From Alangreenwoodia sp964438605 (GTDB taxonomy: Bacteria; Bacillota; Clostridia; Peptostreptococcales; Anaerovoracaceae), in the NCBI GenBank assembly GCA_964438605.1, contig CAYTKT010000014.1, forward strand, positions 1 to 44,461: 44,461 nucleotides of DNA, given 5' to 3'. A program made the translations under genes and the position numbers. Shown here one piece after another: positions 9,944-17,581 of the stretch. Every line of letters starts with the position of its first letter. Position 1 is the stretch's first letter. The notes beneath the pieces were generated by a model. It was not told the DNA's origin and did not search any database. It saw nothing but the letters and a program-made list of their open reading frames with translations.

Positions 9944-10255
9944 TCATCCGTTTGCTGTTGCGGGCTGGATCTGCTGGGTCTGATCGTTTTGAGAGGAAGC
10001 ATCCGGTGCAACGTCAGCGGCGGAGTTAGAATCAGTATCGGTATTGTCTGTGTCGTCAGCGGCCTTGTCTGAAGAAGCGGATTTATTTTCCTGCTCATCG
10101 GTTTGGATGTTTTGAGAGATTTGAGCGGCCTGTTCCTGCGGGTAGTTCATGATGGCGTCCACGCGCCATGCGATGATGAGCGTGATGACGGCGATAATGA
10201 CGAGAGCTACGATAATATCACTTACGTTGTAGATAAAATTCTTTATTTTAAACAT
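9944..10255 (-). CDS. Small single-pass membrane protein, unknown function
   Basis: 103 residues. The start is well supported by GCAGGAGGATGAA immediately before the minus-strand ATG. Residues 1-10 are short and basic, about 13-32 form one hydrophobic helix (IIVALVIIAVITLIIAW), then RVDAIMNYP, and the remaining 60 residues are acidic, Asp/Ser/Gln-rich and probably disordered. No signal-peptidase site is evident, so it is likely a membrane-anchored protein with a flexible tail. The gene stands alone on the minus strand with its own terminator. I do not recognise the family, and no function is proposed. Confidence 0.7.
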   Translation of the reverse strand: MFKIKNFIYNVSDIIVALVIIAVITLIIAWRVDAIMNYPQEQAAQISQNIQTDEQENKSASSDKAADDTDNTDTDSNSAADVAPDASSQNDQTQQIQPATANG

Positions 10256-11065
10256 TTCATCCTCCTGCTACAATATTTTTATTAGAGATGAACAACACAC
10301 ACATTTCACAAAGAAAAACGACAGGATATCGATCTGTTGTTTGTTCTTGGAAACAAATCAGAATTTTGCTCATCCCTGTATTTTTATGGTTAATAAACGT
10401 TACAGCCAGTAAAAAATTACCCATTTCATTGTTTAAACTGTATCATGATGGAGCAATCGGTATAGCGGATTTCTGCTTGGGTAAACAGAAAATCCAGTGG
10501 TAATATAGTTTTAAAAGCAGGCGTGCAAAAGCGAATTCATGAACATAAAGCCGTAAAAGGAAATGCACAAAAGTACGCCCGTAAATTTTTCTATACATTA
10601 TAATTTTATCATAAAAGCAGTTTGCCGGCAATGTACGGTGTTTTGCAAAGCAAAATAATTACAAAGTTACTACTCTGTTCGGCGGTTAGGTTCAGCGGCT
10701 GTTTGGAAGAAGATATTTTTTAGATATAGTAAAATATTAAGTTTGTGTTACATACGAAAATATAAGACGCAGATGAAATGGACGATGTGCGAAATTGACA
10801 AATATGTGTTAAAATAAAAATGGTATGCAAAAAGATGGATGAAAAGTTGTATAGTCCGTTCGGACTGACGGGTCATGTGGAGAGAATGCCTGATTTTGCG
10901 TAAATTAAGGTGTGGAAGGATTGGAGAAAACAGTATGTATAAGTCATAATGGCGCGTATCATGAAAAGAAGATGGCTGCGGAAAGATGCAGCATGGTCCA
11001 TTGGCGGCTGCAACGTGCATCAGGCTTGATTGCACGGCGCATAGATACAAAATGAGGTGGCCAAA
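10256..11065. other. Long AT-rich intergenic region with candidate structured leader
   Basis: No convincing gene. The first 550 bp are AT-rich and featureless. From about 10850 to the rluA start there are several local inverted repeats: AGTCC/GGACT at 10852-10866, ATGgCTGC/GCAGCAT at 10972-10994, and GTGCATCA/TGATTGCAC at 11015-11035. They could fold as a leader RNA of the downstream gene. A TTGACA at 10795-10800 has no well-placed -10 partner. Confidence 0.4.
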
Positions 11066-12235
11066 GTGACGGAGTTTGAAATAGGAATCAATGAGGCGGA
11101 TCAGCGGCTTGACAGGTTTTTGCGGAAATACTTGAAAGGCGCGCCACTGGGGTATATATATAAAATTATACGAAAAGATGTGAAAGTAAACGGTTCCCGT
11201 GCGAAAAACGATCTCATTCTGAAGCGAGGAGACTGTGTTGCGCTTTATTTGAAGGATGAAGAACTGGCAGCTTTTTTGTCTCGACCGCTCAACCGGCCCA
11301 AAACGAAAAAAATGTTTGGCGTGGCATACGAGGATCAGAATATTTTAGCGGCGGAAAAGCCTTTTGGTCTGCTGACACATGGCGATGCGTACGAAAAAAG
11401 GAATACGCTTGTCAATCAGGTGACTGATTATCTGATCGAAAAGGGGGAGTATTCTCCGCGGCACGAAAAAAGCTTCAGGCCGGCAGCGGTCAACCGGCTT
11501 GACCGAAATACGACGGGTCTTGTGCTTTTTGGGAAGAACAGCGCGGCGCTGCGAGATTTGAACCGGATGGTTCAGGATAAAGATGCGGTGGGCAAATATT
11601 ATATAACGGTGGTATGCGGTGAATTGACGGAGGAAATGCGTCTGACCGGAAGGTTGACCAAGGATGAAACGCGAAATCGCGTAAGCGTCGATTTGCTGAC
11701 GGCGGAAACAGGGCTTACAGGCCGATCGGAGACGACGGAAAGCAGAGAAGCGCTGGACATACGGGAAAATTCAGGAAAGCCGGCAGTAAAAGCAGCGGGA
11801 ACCGGCGAGGCGCAGGAAACTGTGGGAAAGCTGACAGAAGATAGTGCGGCGCAGGCTGCGAGGAATCATTTGGATCAGAGCGGCGAGGGCGGCGGCAGGT
11901 ATATCGAGACTGTCATTCGTCCGCTCGTTTCCAGGGACGGGTTTACGCTGACGGAGATCAGGCTGCTGACAGGGCGTCCGCACCAGATCAGGGCGCATCT
12001 GATGTCGATTGGACATCCCGTCGCGGGAGATCCGAAGTATGGAGATCCTGTTGTAAACCGGCGGGCATCCGAGAAATATGGTCTGACATCACAACTCTTG
12101 CACGCCTGGCGGGTTGAGTTTTTAAAAACGGGCGGCGGACTTTCTTATTTAAATGGCAGGAAAATTACTGCATCGTTGCCGAAAAAGCAATCGGAAATCG
12201 TTCGTAATATTTTTGGAAGTGAATGGTTATTTTAA
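11066..12235 (+). CDS. RluA-family pseudouridine synthase (RluC/RluD type)
   Basis: 389 residues from the GTG at 11066, chosen because GAGGTGG lies 5-8 nt upstream; a GTG at 11057 in the same frame has no usable site. The enzyme isomerises specific uridines of rRNA (or tRNA). An N-terminal S4 RNA-binding domain (RLDRFLRKYL...VNGSRAK) spans about 10-75. The catalytic motif is VNRLDRNTTGL with Asp about 146, and the family C-terminal motif RPHQIRAHL is present. A Thr/Glu/Gly/Ala-rich insert of about 60 residues (roughly 211-273) interrupts the catalytic domain before the strand leading to the RPHQIRAHL motif. That makes the protein longer than the usual ~300 residues. The next gene downstream is signal peptidase I, 211 bp away. 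Confidence 0.92.
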   Translation: MTEFEIGINEADQRLDRFLRKYLKGAPLGYIYKIIRKDVKVNGSRAKNDLILKRGDCVALYLKDEELAAFLSRPLNRPKTKKMFGVAYEDQNILAAEKPFGLLTHGDAYEKRNTLVNQVTDYLIEKGEYSPRHEKSFRPAAVNRLDRNTTGLVLFGKNSAALRDLNRMVQDKDAVGKYYITVVCGELTEEMRLTGRLTKDETRNRVSVDLLTAETGLTGRSETTESREALDIRENSGKPAVKAAGTGEAQETVGKLTEDSAAQAARNHLDQSGEGGGRYIETVIRPLVSRDGFTLTEIRLLTGRPHQIRAHLMSIGHPVAGDPKYGDPVVNRRASEKYGLTSQLLHAWRVEFLKTGGGLSYLNGRKITASLPKKQSEIVRNIFGSEWLF

Positions 12236-12352
12236 AAAGAAGCAGATTTTTTAAATTATTGTAATACATTTTATTTGATTGATTAAGCGCGGGTAATGGT
12301 GCAGTTTGAAATAAAAAGGCAGGTTTCATCTGGAATGGATAGATTAGTTTTT

Positions 12353-12362
12353 GGGGGGGGGG
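12353..12362 (+). repeat. Homopolymeric G(10) tract upstream of signal peptidase I
   Basis: Ten G in a row, 84 nt before the supported lepB start. The downstream sequence is AT-rich and contains weak -10-like words (TATACA at 12385-12390, TAATAT at 12399-12404), so the tract may sit at the upstream edge of the lepB promoter. It matches in length the tract ahead of the giant surface protein. Confidence 0.85.
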
Positions 12363-12446
12363 ATATGCGTATTTGGAAAATAAATATACATAATTTTCTA
12401 ATATGCGCGTGGTGGAATGAAAACGGAAGTGGGAGGCAATAATAAA

Positions 12447-13478
12447 ATGGAAGAAATTAAAGATACAAAACAGACTTCAAAAGAAGCGGAGACGGGCTCT
12501 GAGAAATCAGGCGCGTCTGGTTTGAATACGAAAACGACGGAAAACGGGGCTCCAATCGGTGATTCGAGTGAAAAAATAACGGAAGTCAGGGAGCAGAAGG
12601 ATGATCCGGTCAAGAAAACGCCCGCAATCGGGGCGCAGACTGCAGATTCATTTCATCAGGATGTGGCAGCGGCATCGGCTGATGATGTAAAATCCTCTGG
12701 AGGGAATGACGCATGGGCGGATGACGGAGCTACGGATTCAACGAGTGCTTGGAATGAAAGAGACAGTCGGGAGGATGCTGTTGCGGTAAGCGCTTCAGCG
12801 GCCGGTGCGGCAAAGCGTGCGACCGGTCCGAACGACACGTCTGCCGGTGATCATGTGTCGGAAAACGGTGCGGTGACCGTAGGAGCGAAAAACGACAAGA
12901 CAGGCGAAGGCGCGGCGGAGGAAAGTGAGCCGGGCGGCAAGAAAAAGAAGAAAGGTTCGGAATTAGGCGTGTGGATCAGAGATATATTGATTGCGATAGC
13001 AATCGCGTTAGTGATCGCACAGTTTATCCAGCCGACGATTGTCCAGGAACATTCTATGCAGAATACGCTTCAGCCTTATGATTATCTGATTTTGTCGAAG
13101 ATGTCTTATAAGTTCGGTGAGATTGGGTATGGCGATATTATTGTGTTCCGGAGCGATATGGTGGATGATGACGGAGATAAAAAGCTGCTGATTAAGCGCG
13201 TGATTGCCAAAGGCGGAGATACCATCGAGATTTCCGACGGCAGGGTCTATCGGAACGGCGAAGAACTTTCAGAGCCGTATACGAAGGATGGCTATACGAG
13301 CGGCGGCATTGATGAAGTGACTGTTCCGGAGGGCGAGCTGTTTTTGATGGGCGATAATCGTGTTGCGAGTGTCGACAGTCGTGATCCGGCGGTAGGCTTT
13401 GTGGACGAAGACCGCGTGATTGGAAAGGCAGTGCTGAGGCTGTTCCCATTCAGTGAATTCGGGTCTGTTTATAAATAA
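12447..13478 (+). CDS. lepB: Signal peptidase I with a long disordered N-terminal extension
   Basis: 343 residues from the ATG at 12447, which has GGGAGG 10 nt upstream; an in-frame ATG at 12417 has no usable site. The enzyme is a membrane serine protease that removes signal peptides from exported proteins. Residues 1-165 are charged, Ala/Glu/Asp/Ser-rich low complexity, ending in a Lys cluster (KKKKKG) before one transmembrane helix at about 176-193. The S26A motifs follow: EHSMQNTL with nucleophile Ser203, LLIKRVIA with general base Lys250, and the GDNR...DSRDP box. Most family members lack such an N-terminal region, which should be cytoplasmic. Its natural clients include the SLH proteins nearby. 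It is preceded by a G(10) tract. Confidence 0.95.
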   Translation: MEEIKDTKQTSKEAETGSEKSGASGLNTKTTENGAPIGDSSEKITEVREQKDDPVKKTPAIGAQTADSFHQDVAAASADDVKSSGGNDAWADDGATDSTSAWNERDSREDAVAVSASAAGAAKRATGPNDTSAGDHVSENGAVTVGAKNDKTGEGAAEESEPGGKKKKKGSELGVWIRDILIAIAIALVIAQFIQPTIVQEHSMQNTLQPYDYLILSKMSYKFGEIGYGDIIVFRSDMVDDDGDKKLLIKRVIAKGGDTIEISDGRVYRNGEELSEPYTKDGYTSGGIDEVTVPEGELFLMGDNRVASVDSRDPAVGFVDEDRVIGKAVLRLFPFSEFGSVYK

Positions 13479-13652
13479 GGGGATTGCGTACCATACAGTT
13501 CAAATGGATGGAAGTCCGGAGAATATACAAAAAACGGTTTGTGCAGAGCAAAGTTCCGGACGAATGTGAGCAGTGCGTATTGCCGGACATCTGTCTGACA
13601 GGCGGCGAATGACATGTGACGTGATGCCGGAAAAGACGGAAAGGGCTTTGCG

Positions 13653-14042
13653 ATGAAGTGCGGCGAGTGCGGGCGAATTGGAATTGCAGGAATTAAAAAG
13701 GCGGGCAGAATTATAAAGAGGAGCGTTCGTTCTATTATGGTGTGCGCAACGGCCGTTTTTCTGGCGTTGCTGCTGTCTGTTCTGTCTGCGTGGACAGTCG
13801 TTTCCGACGCGGCGAGTGCGGAAAAAGCCGGTCTTCATGATGGCGATATTGCCGTGGCATGGAAACCGGCGTATCTTTTTTCCATTCCGACAGAAAGCGA
13901 TACAGTGCTCTATGATGCAGAGCAAGGCGGCTCGGCGGGGGAAGAGCTTCGTGCGGCCGTTTATGATGAATCGTCGGTTGATCTGCAGGCTGTGCGCGGC
14001 AAAGTGATTTTTGTGATTCCCGGCTCTTTTATACCGGGCTGA
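13653..14042 (+). CDS. Small membrane protein resembling a truncated SipW/S26-type signal peptidase
   Basis: 129 residues, ATG preceded by GGAAAGGG with normal spacing. It has a CxxC near the N terminus (CGEC, residues 3-6), one hydrophobic segment at about 28-48 (IMVCATAVFLALLLSVLSAW), and then VVSDAASAEKAGLHDGDIAV and, near the end, GKVIFVIPG. These two patches resemble the nucleophile-region box (VxSxSMxPxxxxGDxVxV) and the C-terminal box (GKVVFVIPY) of SipW-like S26B peptidases. The central part, with the usual His and Asp residues, is missing, and the SM pair of the nucleophile box is not conserved. It follows lepB by 174 bp and precedes smpB. It is either a degenerate peptidase paralogue or an unrelated protein; no activity is claimed. 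Confidence 0.5.
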   Translation: MKCGECGRIGIAGIKKAGRIIKRSVRSIMVCATAVFLALLLSVLSAWTVVSDAASAEKAGLHDGDIAVAWKPAYLFSIPTESDTVLYDAEQGGSAGEELRAAVYDESSVDLQAVRGKVIFVIPGSFIPG

Positions 14043-14178
14043 CGTGCCGAAATAAGGAACAGAGTCAACCGTCCGGCTGTGAGGCGGATGGATAGGTGTA
14101 ACGCTGCCGAATTGCTGAATTGTGTCGTCAAGAAGTTTTTGGAAATTCGCTTTATCATGAAAAAGGAGGCCAAAGCCG

Positions 14179-14637
14179 GTGGGAAAGAAAGTTATCGCTT
14201 CGAATAAAAAGGCGAGGCATGATTATTTTATAGAAAATACATATGAGGCCGGCCTCGTTTTGACGGGGACGGAGATTAAGTCGATTCGCCAGGGCAAAGT
14301 GAATCTGAAGGAAAGCTATGCCCGGATTGAAAACGGAGAAGCGTTCGTTTACAGTATGAACATCAGTCCGTATGACCACGGCAACATCTATAATGTGGAC
14401 CCGATGCGGCCGCGTAAACTGCTGCTTAACAGGGCGGAACTCCGAAAAATTGATGCGAAACTTCAGCAGCAGGGACTGACTTTGATTCCGCTGCAGTTAT
14501 ATCTCAACGAAAAGGGATATGCGAAGCTGCAAGTCGGTGTGGCCCGGGGCAAGAAGCTTTATGACAAGCGTCAGGATATTGCGAAACGCGATGCGAACAG
14601 GACGATTGACAGAGTTTTAAAAAGCAGGAACAGGTAA
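14179..14637 (+). CDS. smpB: SsrA-binding protein SmpB
   Basis: 152 residues, the family's usual length. GTG start at 14179 with AAAAGGAGG 9 nt upstream. SmpB binds the tRNA-like domain of tmRNA and delivers it to stalled ribosomes for trans-translation. Family features are visible throughout: NKKARHDYFI at the N terminus, EAGLVLTGTEIKS, GKVNLKESY, the PRKLLLN and GLTLIPLQLY segments, and a basic C-terminal tail (YDKRQDIAKRDANR) that enters the decoding centre. The tmRNA gene lies 333 bp downstream on the same strand, the common smpB-ssrA order. Confidence 0.97.
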   Translation: MGKKVIASNKKARHDYFIENTYEAGLVLTGTEIKSIRQGKVNLKESYARIENGEAFVYSMNISPYDHGNIYNVDPMRPRKLLLNRAELRKIDAKLQQQGLTLIPLQLYLNEKGYAKLQVGVARGKKLYDKRQDIAKRDANRTIDRVLKSRNR

Positions 14638-14718
14638 GAGGCGCGGATGGCCGCAAGCCGCGATATGAATTTCATTTTACGGGAAGACCGTGCGGAAGTT
14701 TTTTCGTTCGATCTCATA

Positions 14719-14747
14719 TTGTCTATGATGAAATATAATTGTAATAT
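14719..14747 (+). promoter_or_regulatory. Candidate promoter ahead of tmRNA
   Basis: TTGTCT (14719-14724) and TAATAT (14742-14747) are separated by 17 nt. A perfect TATAAT at 14734-14739 overlaps this but lacks a matching -35. The candidate lies about 220 nt before the mature tmRNA 5' end, so a precursor would need processing. The stretch from 14750 to 14970 holds no gene I can support. Confidence 0.3.
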
Positions 14748-14970
14748 TAAAACAGCTGAAAAAGGAGTATACTTTTTATAGTTTTATTGATTCACGGGGC
14801 CTGAATCACAAACGCGGTGCGGCAGAACAAATACGGCGATATATTTTCAGCATAATCGGCGGTTTGACAGGTTATCGTACCGGCGAGATGTCAAAACAGC
14901 GTCAAAGCGTTGGATGGCAGATGTCGGAATGTTTGAAGAAAAAAGCGCTGCGTCAGGGTCCGTTAAATAT

Positions 14971-15332
14971 GGGGGTGTACAGGTTTCGACGGGGGTGTTG
15001 AAGCCGGAGAAGCGAGCCGCAGTTTCCCAGTCTGCGTTAAAAGGGGAAACTTAAAAATAAACGCAAACAACAACAAACGTTTAGTAGCGGCAGCAGCTTA
15101 GTTTAGCTGCGCTTGTCGGTCTTGGCTCACCTGCAGGCTGAGGATGCCGGCATAATATATGCAGGAAAACTCCGTGTGAATGCCCGGCAGCGCGGGGGAA
15201 TTACGGGATAGCTGACGACATAGCCTGCCTGTAGGCGCTGTCAGAAGCGAAGCTTTAAAATACAGGCTGCGCTCGGAGACGCTTCTGTGGATATGCTTTC
15301 GGACATGGGTTCGATTCCCATCACCTTCACCA
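14971..15332 (+). ncRNA. ssrA: Transfer-messenger RNA (tmRNA)
   Basis: About 362 nt. The 5' end GGGGGTGTACAGGTTTCGAC and the 3' end GGGTTCGATTCCCATCACC...TTCACCA form the tRNA-Ala-like domain. The acceptor arms GGGGGUG and CACCUUC pair with two G-U pairs, and CCA is encoded. The tag reading frame starts at the resume codon GCA (15063) and reads ANNNKRLVAAAA followed by TAG (15099-15101). The hydrophobic, Ala-rich end marks rescued peptides for ClpXP-type proteases. SmpB, its partner, is encoded just upstream. Confidence in the type is very high; the exact mature ends follow the acceptor stem. Confidence 0.97.
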
Positions 15333-15347
15333 CAAAATCTTGATGAG

Positions 15348-15376
15348 CCAGCAGTTTTTGCTGCTGGTCTTTTATT
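15348..15376 (+). terminator. Rho-independent terminator of tmRNA
   Basis: A perfect 7-bp stem CCAGCAG/CTGCTGG (15348-15354 and 15361-15367) with a 6-nt loop is followed by a T-rich run (TCTTTTATTTT). It begins 15 nt after the tmRNA CCA end. Confidence 0.9.
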
Positions 15377-15708
15377 TTGCTTTTTGTCTGAAAAGTTCCG
15401 GAACGTTTACCGGAAAAACTGACAGGAATTTGTTTATATCAGAAATACGGATTTTATTGAAAAATTAAAAATATTTCGCGGATATTTGCCGAATATTTCG
15501 CAGAACTTCGCAGGATGATCAGGGAAGATTTACTAATGAAACTGATAAGGATAGCAGCCTTGCGTATGTGACGGAAACGGTTTGATGTCCGGCTTGAAAG
15601 TTCGTTTGCGGAATTGTTCCTTAAATGGGATTTTGATATAAAAAACGGGATTGTGTAGTATTCTGCTGTAAATAAATAATCTAAAATGAAAAGAGATGAA
15701 ATCGCACG
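15377..15708. other. Intergenic region without a recognised gene
   Basis: 332 bp of AT-rich sequence between the tmRNA terminator and the MATE gene. Open frames on the minus strand have no ribosome binding site or recognisable protein features. I see no clear promoter; only weak TTGTGT/AATAAT-like words occur near 15651-15680. Confidence 0.5.
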
Positions 15709-17106
15709 ATGAAAGAAAAACAACGTTCAAATCAGATCGATATGCTGAACGGGTCGCTGTGGGATAAGATTTTGCGCTTTGCGATTCCGCTGGCTGCCAG
15801 CAGCATCCTGCAACAGCTTTTCAATTCGGCTGACGTGGCCGTCGTAGGGCGGTTCGCAGGGAGTGAGGCGCTGGCCGCAGTAGGTGGAAACAGTTCTGTC
15901 GTTACGCTGCTGATTAATCTGTTTATTGGAGTTTCCGTCGGTGCAAACGTCGTGATCGCCAATTACATAGGACAAAATCGCAGGGACTTTGTTCAGGATG
16001 TTGTTCATACGACAGTCACGATGGCCATACTCAGCGGATTTATTCTGCTGGGGACAGGAATTTTTATTGCCAGGCCGCTGCTTCAGCTGATGAACACACC
16101 GTCGAATGTTCTCGATCTGGCGGTTTTGTATCTGAGGATTTATTTTCTTGGAATGCCGTTTATGATGATATATAATTTTGGCTCGTCGATTCTGCGAAGT
16201 GTCGGCGATACGAAGCGGCCGCTGCTTTGTCTGATCGTTTCCGGCATTATCAATGTGTGTCTGAATCTGTTTCTCGTCGTTGGGTGCCATCTGGACGTGG
16301 CAGGCGTCGCTATCGCCACGGTAACGGCAAACGGTGTCAGCGCAGCGCTTGTTCTTTATTTTCTGACGCACGAGGAAGGAATGCTTCATCTGGATTTCCG
16401 GAAGCTGACGCTGAAAAAAACGTATTTAGTGCAGGTTGTACGCATCGGGGTTCCGGCAGGAGTTCAGGGCGTCGTATTCTCGCTGTCAAACGTCTGTATT
16501 CAGTCGGGGATCAACAGTTTCGGTTCGGATGCGGTGGCAGGTTCTGCGGCCGCCGTTAATTTTGAATTTTTCGTCTATTTTGTGACGAGCGCATTCAGTC
16601 AGGCAGCTGTCACTTTTGTCAGTCAGAATTACGGTGCGCAGAAGTTTGACAGATGCAGGCGGGTTTTCCGGCTGAGTCTGGCGGGCGCAATCGTGGCGAC
16701 AGGCATTATGTGTGCGGTTTTCCTATTGACGAGGAATGTCATTATTCGTATTTATACGACGGATCCGGATGTCATAGATTTCGCGATGATCAGAATGACG
16801 CATGTCATACTTTTTTCGTGGCTGCCGCCGACTTACGAAGTTACGGGTTCCGTGCTTCGCGGACTTGGATATTCTGCCCTGCCGGCTGCGCTGACGGTCA
16901 TCGGGTCGTGCGGACTTCGGATTTTATGGATTTATACTGTTTTTAACTGGTTTAACAGCTTTGAAATGCTGGTAAATGTTTATCCGATTTCCTGGATTCT
17001 GACGGGCGGAGCGGTGATTCTGGCATATTTTATCGTGCAGCGCAAAGCGTTCCGGCTTCCGGAAGAAGAAGCAGAAAAACAGGCGGATTCCGGATTGGTG
17101 GATTAG
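15709..17106 (+). CDS. MATE-family multidrug/metabolite efflux transporter
   Basis: 465 residues, the typical MATE length, with about twelve hydrophobic segments in two homologous halves. The N terminus (MLNGSLWDKILRFAIPLAA) and the motifs ADVAVVGRFAG, ALAAVG and GVSVGANVVIANYIGQ are characteristic of the NorM/DinF-like branch common in Clostridia. These transporters exchange Na+ or H+ for cationic drugs or metabolites across the cytoplasmic membrane. The substrate cannot be told from sequence. The gene has a weak AGAGA-type site and stands alone: tmRNA lies upstream and the convergent PBP gene downstream. The C-terminal 20 residues are charged and cytoplasmic. Confidence 0.93.
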   Translation: MKEKQRSNQIDMLNGSLWDKILRFAIPLAASSILQQLFNSADVAVVGRFAGSEALAAVGGNSSVVTLLINLFIGVSVGANVVIANYIGQNRRDFVQDVVHTTVTMAILSGFILLGTGIFIARPLLQLMNTPSNVLDLAVLYLRIYFLGMPFMMIYNFGSSILRSVGDTKRPLLCLIVSGIINVCLNLFLVVGCHLDVAGVAIATVTANGVSAALVLYFLTHEEGMLHLDFRKLTLKKTYLVQVVRIGVPAGVQGVVFSLSNVCIQSGINSFGSDAVAGSAAAVNFEFFVYFVTSAFSQAAVTFVSQNYGAQKFDRCRRVFRLSLAGAIVATGIMCAVFLLTRNVIIRIYTTDPDVIDFAMIRMTHVILFSWLPPTYEVTGSVLRGLGYSALPAALTVIGSCGLRILWIYTVFNWFNSFEMLVNVYPISWILTGGAVILAYFIVQRKAFRLPEEEAEKQADSGLVD

Positions 17107-17400
17107 CGCTTTGTGAAATGGCGAAGTTTCGGAGTTCTGGGGCTATGAAACCGATAGGTTGATAGCGTGATAAATTGATTGGGAAAGCGATCAAATGATA
17201 AAGTGATCAAATGGGAAATTGATTAACTGGAAAATAAATAGATCGAATGATGGATTGATCACTACCTCAACGAATTGATGGTTGATCATGGATTATCTCG
17301 CGGTTTGATCTTGTCAAAAATGCTGCCCTTGCAAGCGGGACTTTTCGATAAAGTTCGATTACGAGGGGTTTGGCATGGTTTGATTGAAATATGGGAATGT
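17107..17400. repeat. Degenerate short-word repeat spacer after the MATE gene
   Basis: No gene supported. From about 17150 to 17290 the sequence is built from variants of a GATCAAATGATAAA / GATTGATGG-like word. GATCAAATG occurs exactly at 17189-17197 and 17205-17213, 16 nt apart, with related words (TAAATTGATT, GAAATTGATT, GAATTGATGG) around them. It looks like decayed simple-sequence DNA. There are no regular spacers as in a CRISPR array. Confidence 0.45.
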
Positions 17401-17438
17401 GGCAAAACAGCCGGCCCGTGCGGGCCGGCTGTTTTGCC
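17401..17438. terminator. Perfect 18-bp hairpin in the convergent intergenic region
   Basis: Arms GGCAAAACAGCCGGCCCG (17401-17418) and its exact complement (17421-17438) flank a 2-nt loop. Neither side carries a good T-run, so it may act with the neighbouring hairpin at 17450-17480 to end transcription from both directions. Confidence 0.6.
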
Positions 17439-17443
17439 GTTTC

Positions 17444-17481
17444 AAAAAAGTGCGGTTCCGGACGGGAACCACATTTTTTTT
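17444..17481. terminator. Bidirectional terminator between MATE and PBP genes
   Basis: An inverted repeat at 17450-17472 (GTG..GTTCC / GGAACCAC with a 2-nt bulge) is followed on the plus strand by T(8) at 17474-17481. On the minus strand it is followed by T(6), seen as plus-strand A at 17444-17449. It fits both the upstream MATE gene and the minus-strand PBP gene ending at 17582. Confidence 0.75.
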
Positions 17482-17581
17482 CGTGCGTTTAAACGAGTTT
17501 TTAATGGGGATATGTCGTCAAAGAACTTATCAGTACTTCCATTTGCTTCAGCTTCACAGGTATTTTTACTATATCTCCGGT

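Noticed and set aside
9654..9947. 97-codon minus-strand open frame
   Set aside because: It runs across two clear terminator hairpins and overlaps the end of the real minus-strand gene. No start signal.
10288..10503. 71-codon plus-strand open frame between the small membrane protein and the rluA-type gene
   Set aside because: No ribosome binding site, no domain-like pattern, and it lies in AT-rich sequence divergent from a well-supported gene. Probably chance.
10795..10821. TTGACA at 10795-10800 as a promoter for the rluA-type gene
   Set aside because: No -10 box at 16-18 nt. The nearest candidates are at 9, 14-15 or 23 nt.
12417..12446. Upstream in-frame ATG for signal peptidase I
   Set aside because: GGTGG sits 1 nt before it, whereas the ATG at 12447 has GGGAGG at proper spacing.
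17150..17290. Possible CRISPR array
   Set aside because: The repeated words are degenerate, very short and not separated by unique spacers of constant length; no cas genes are present.
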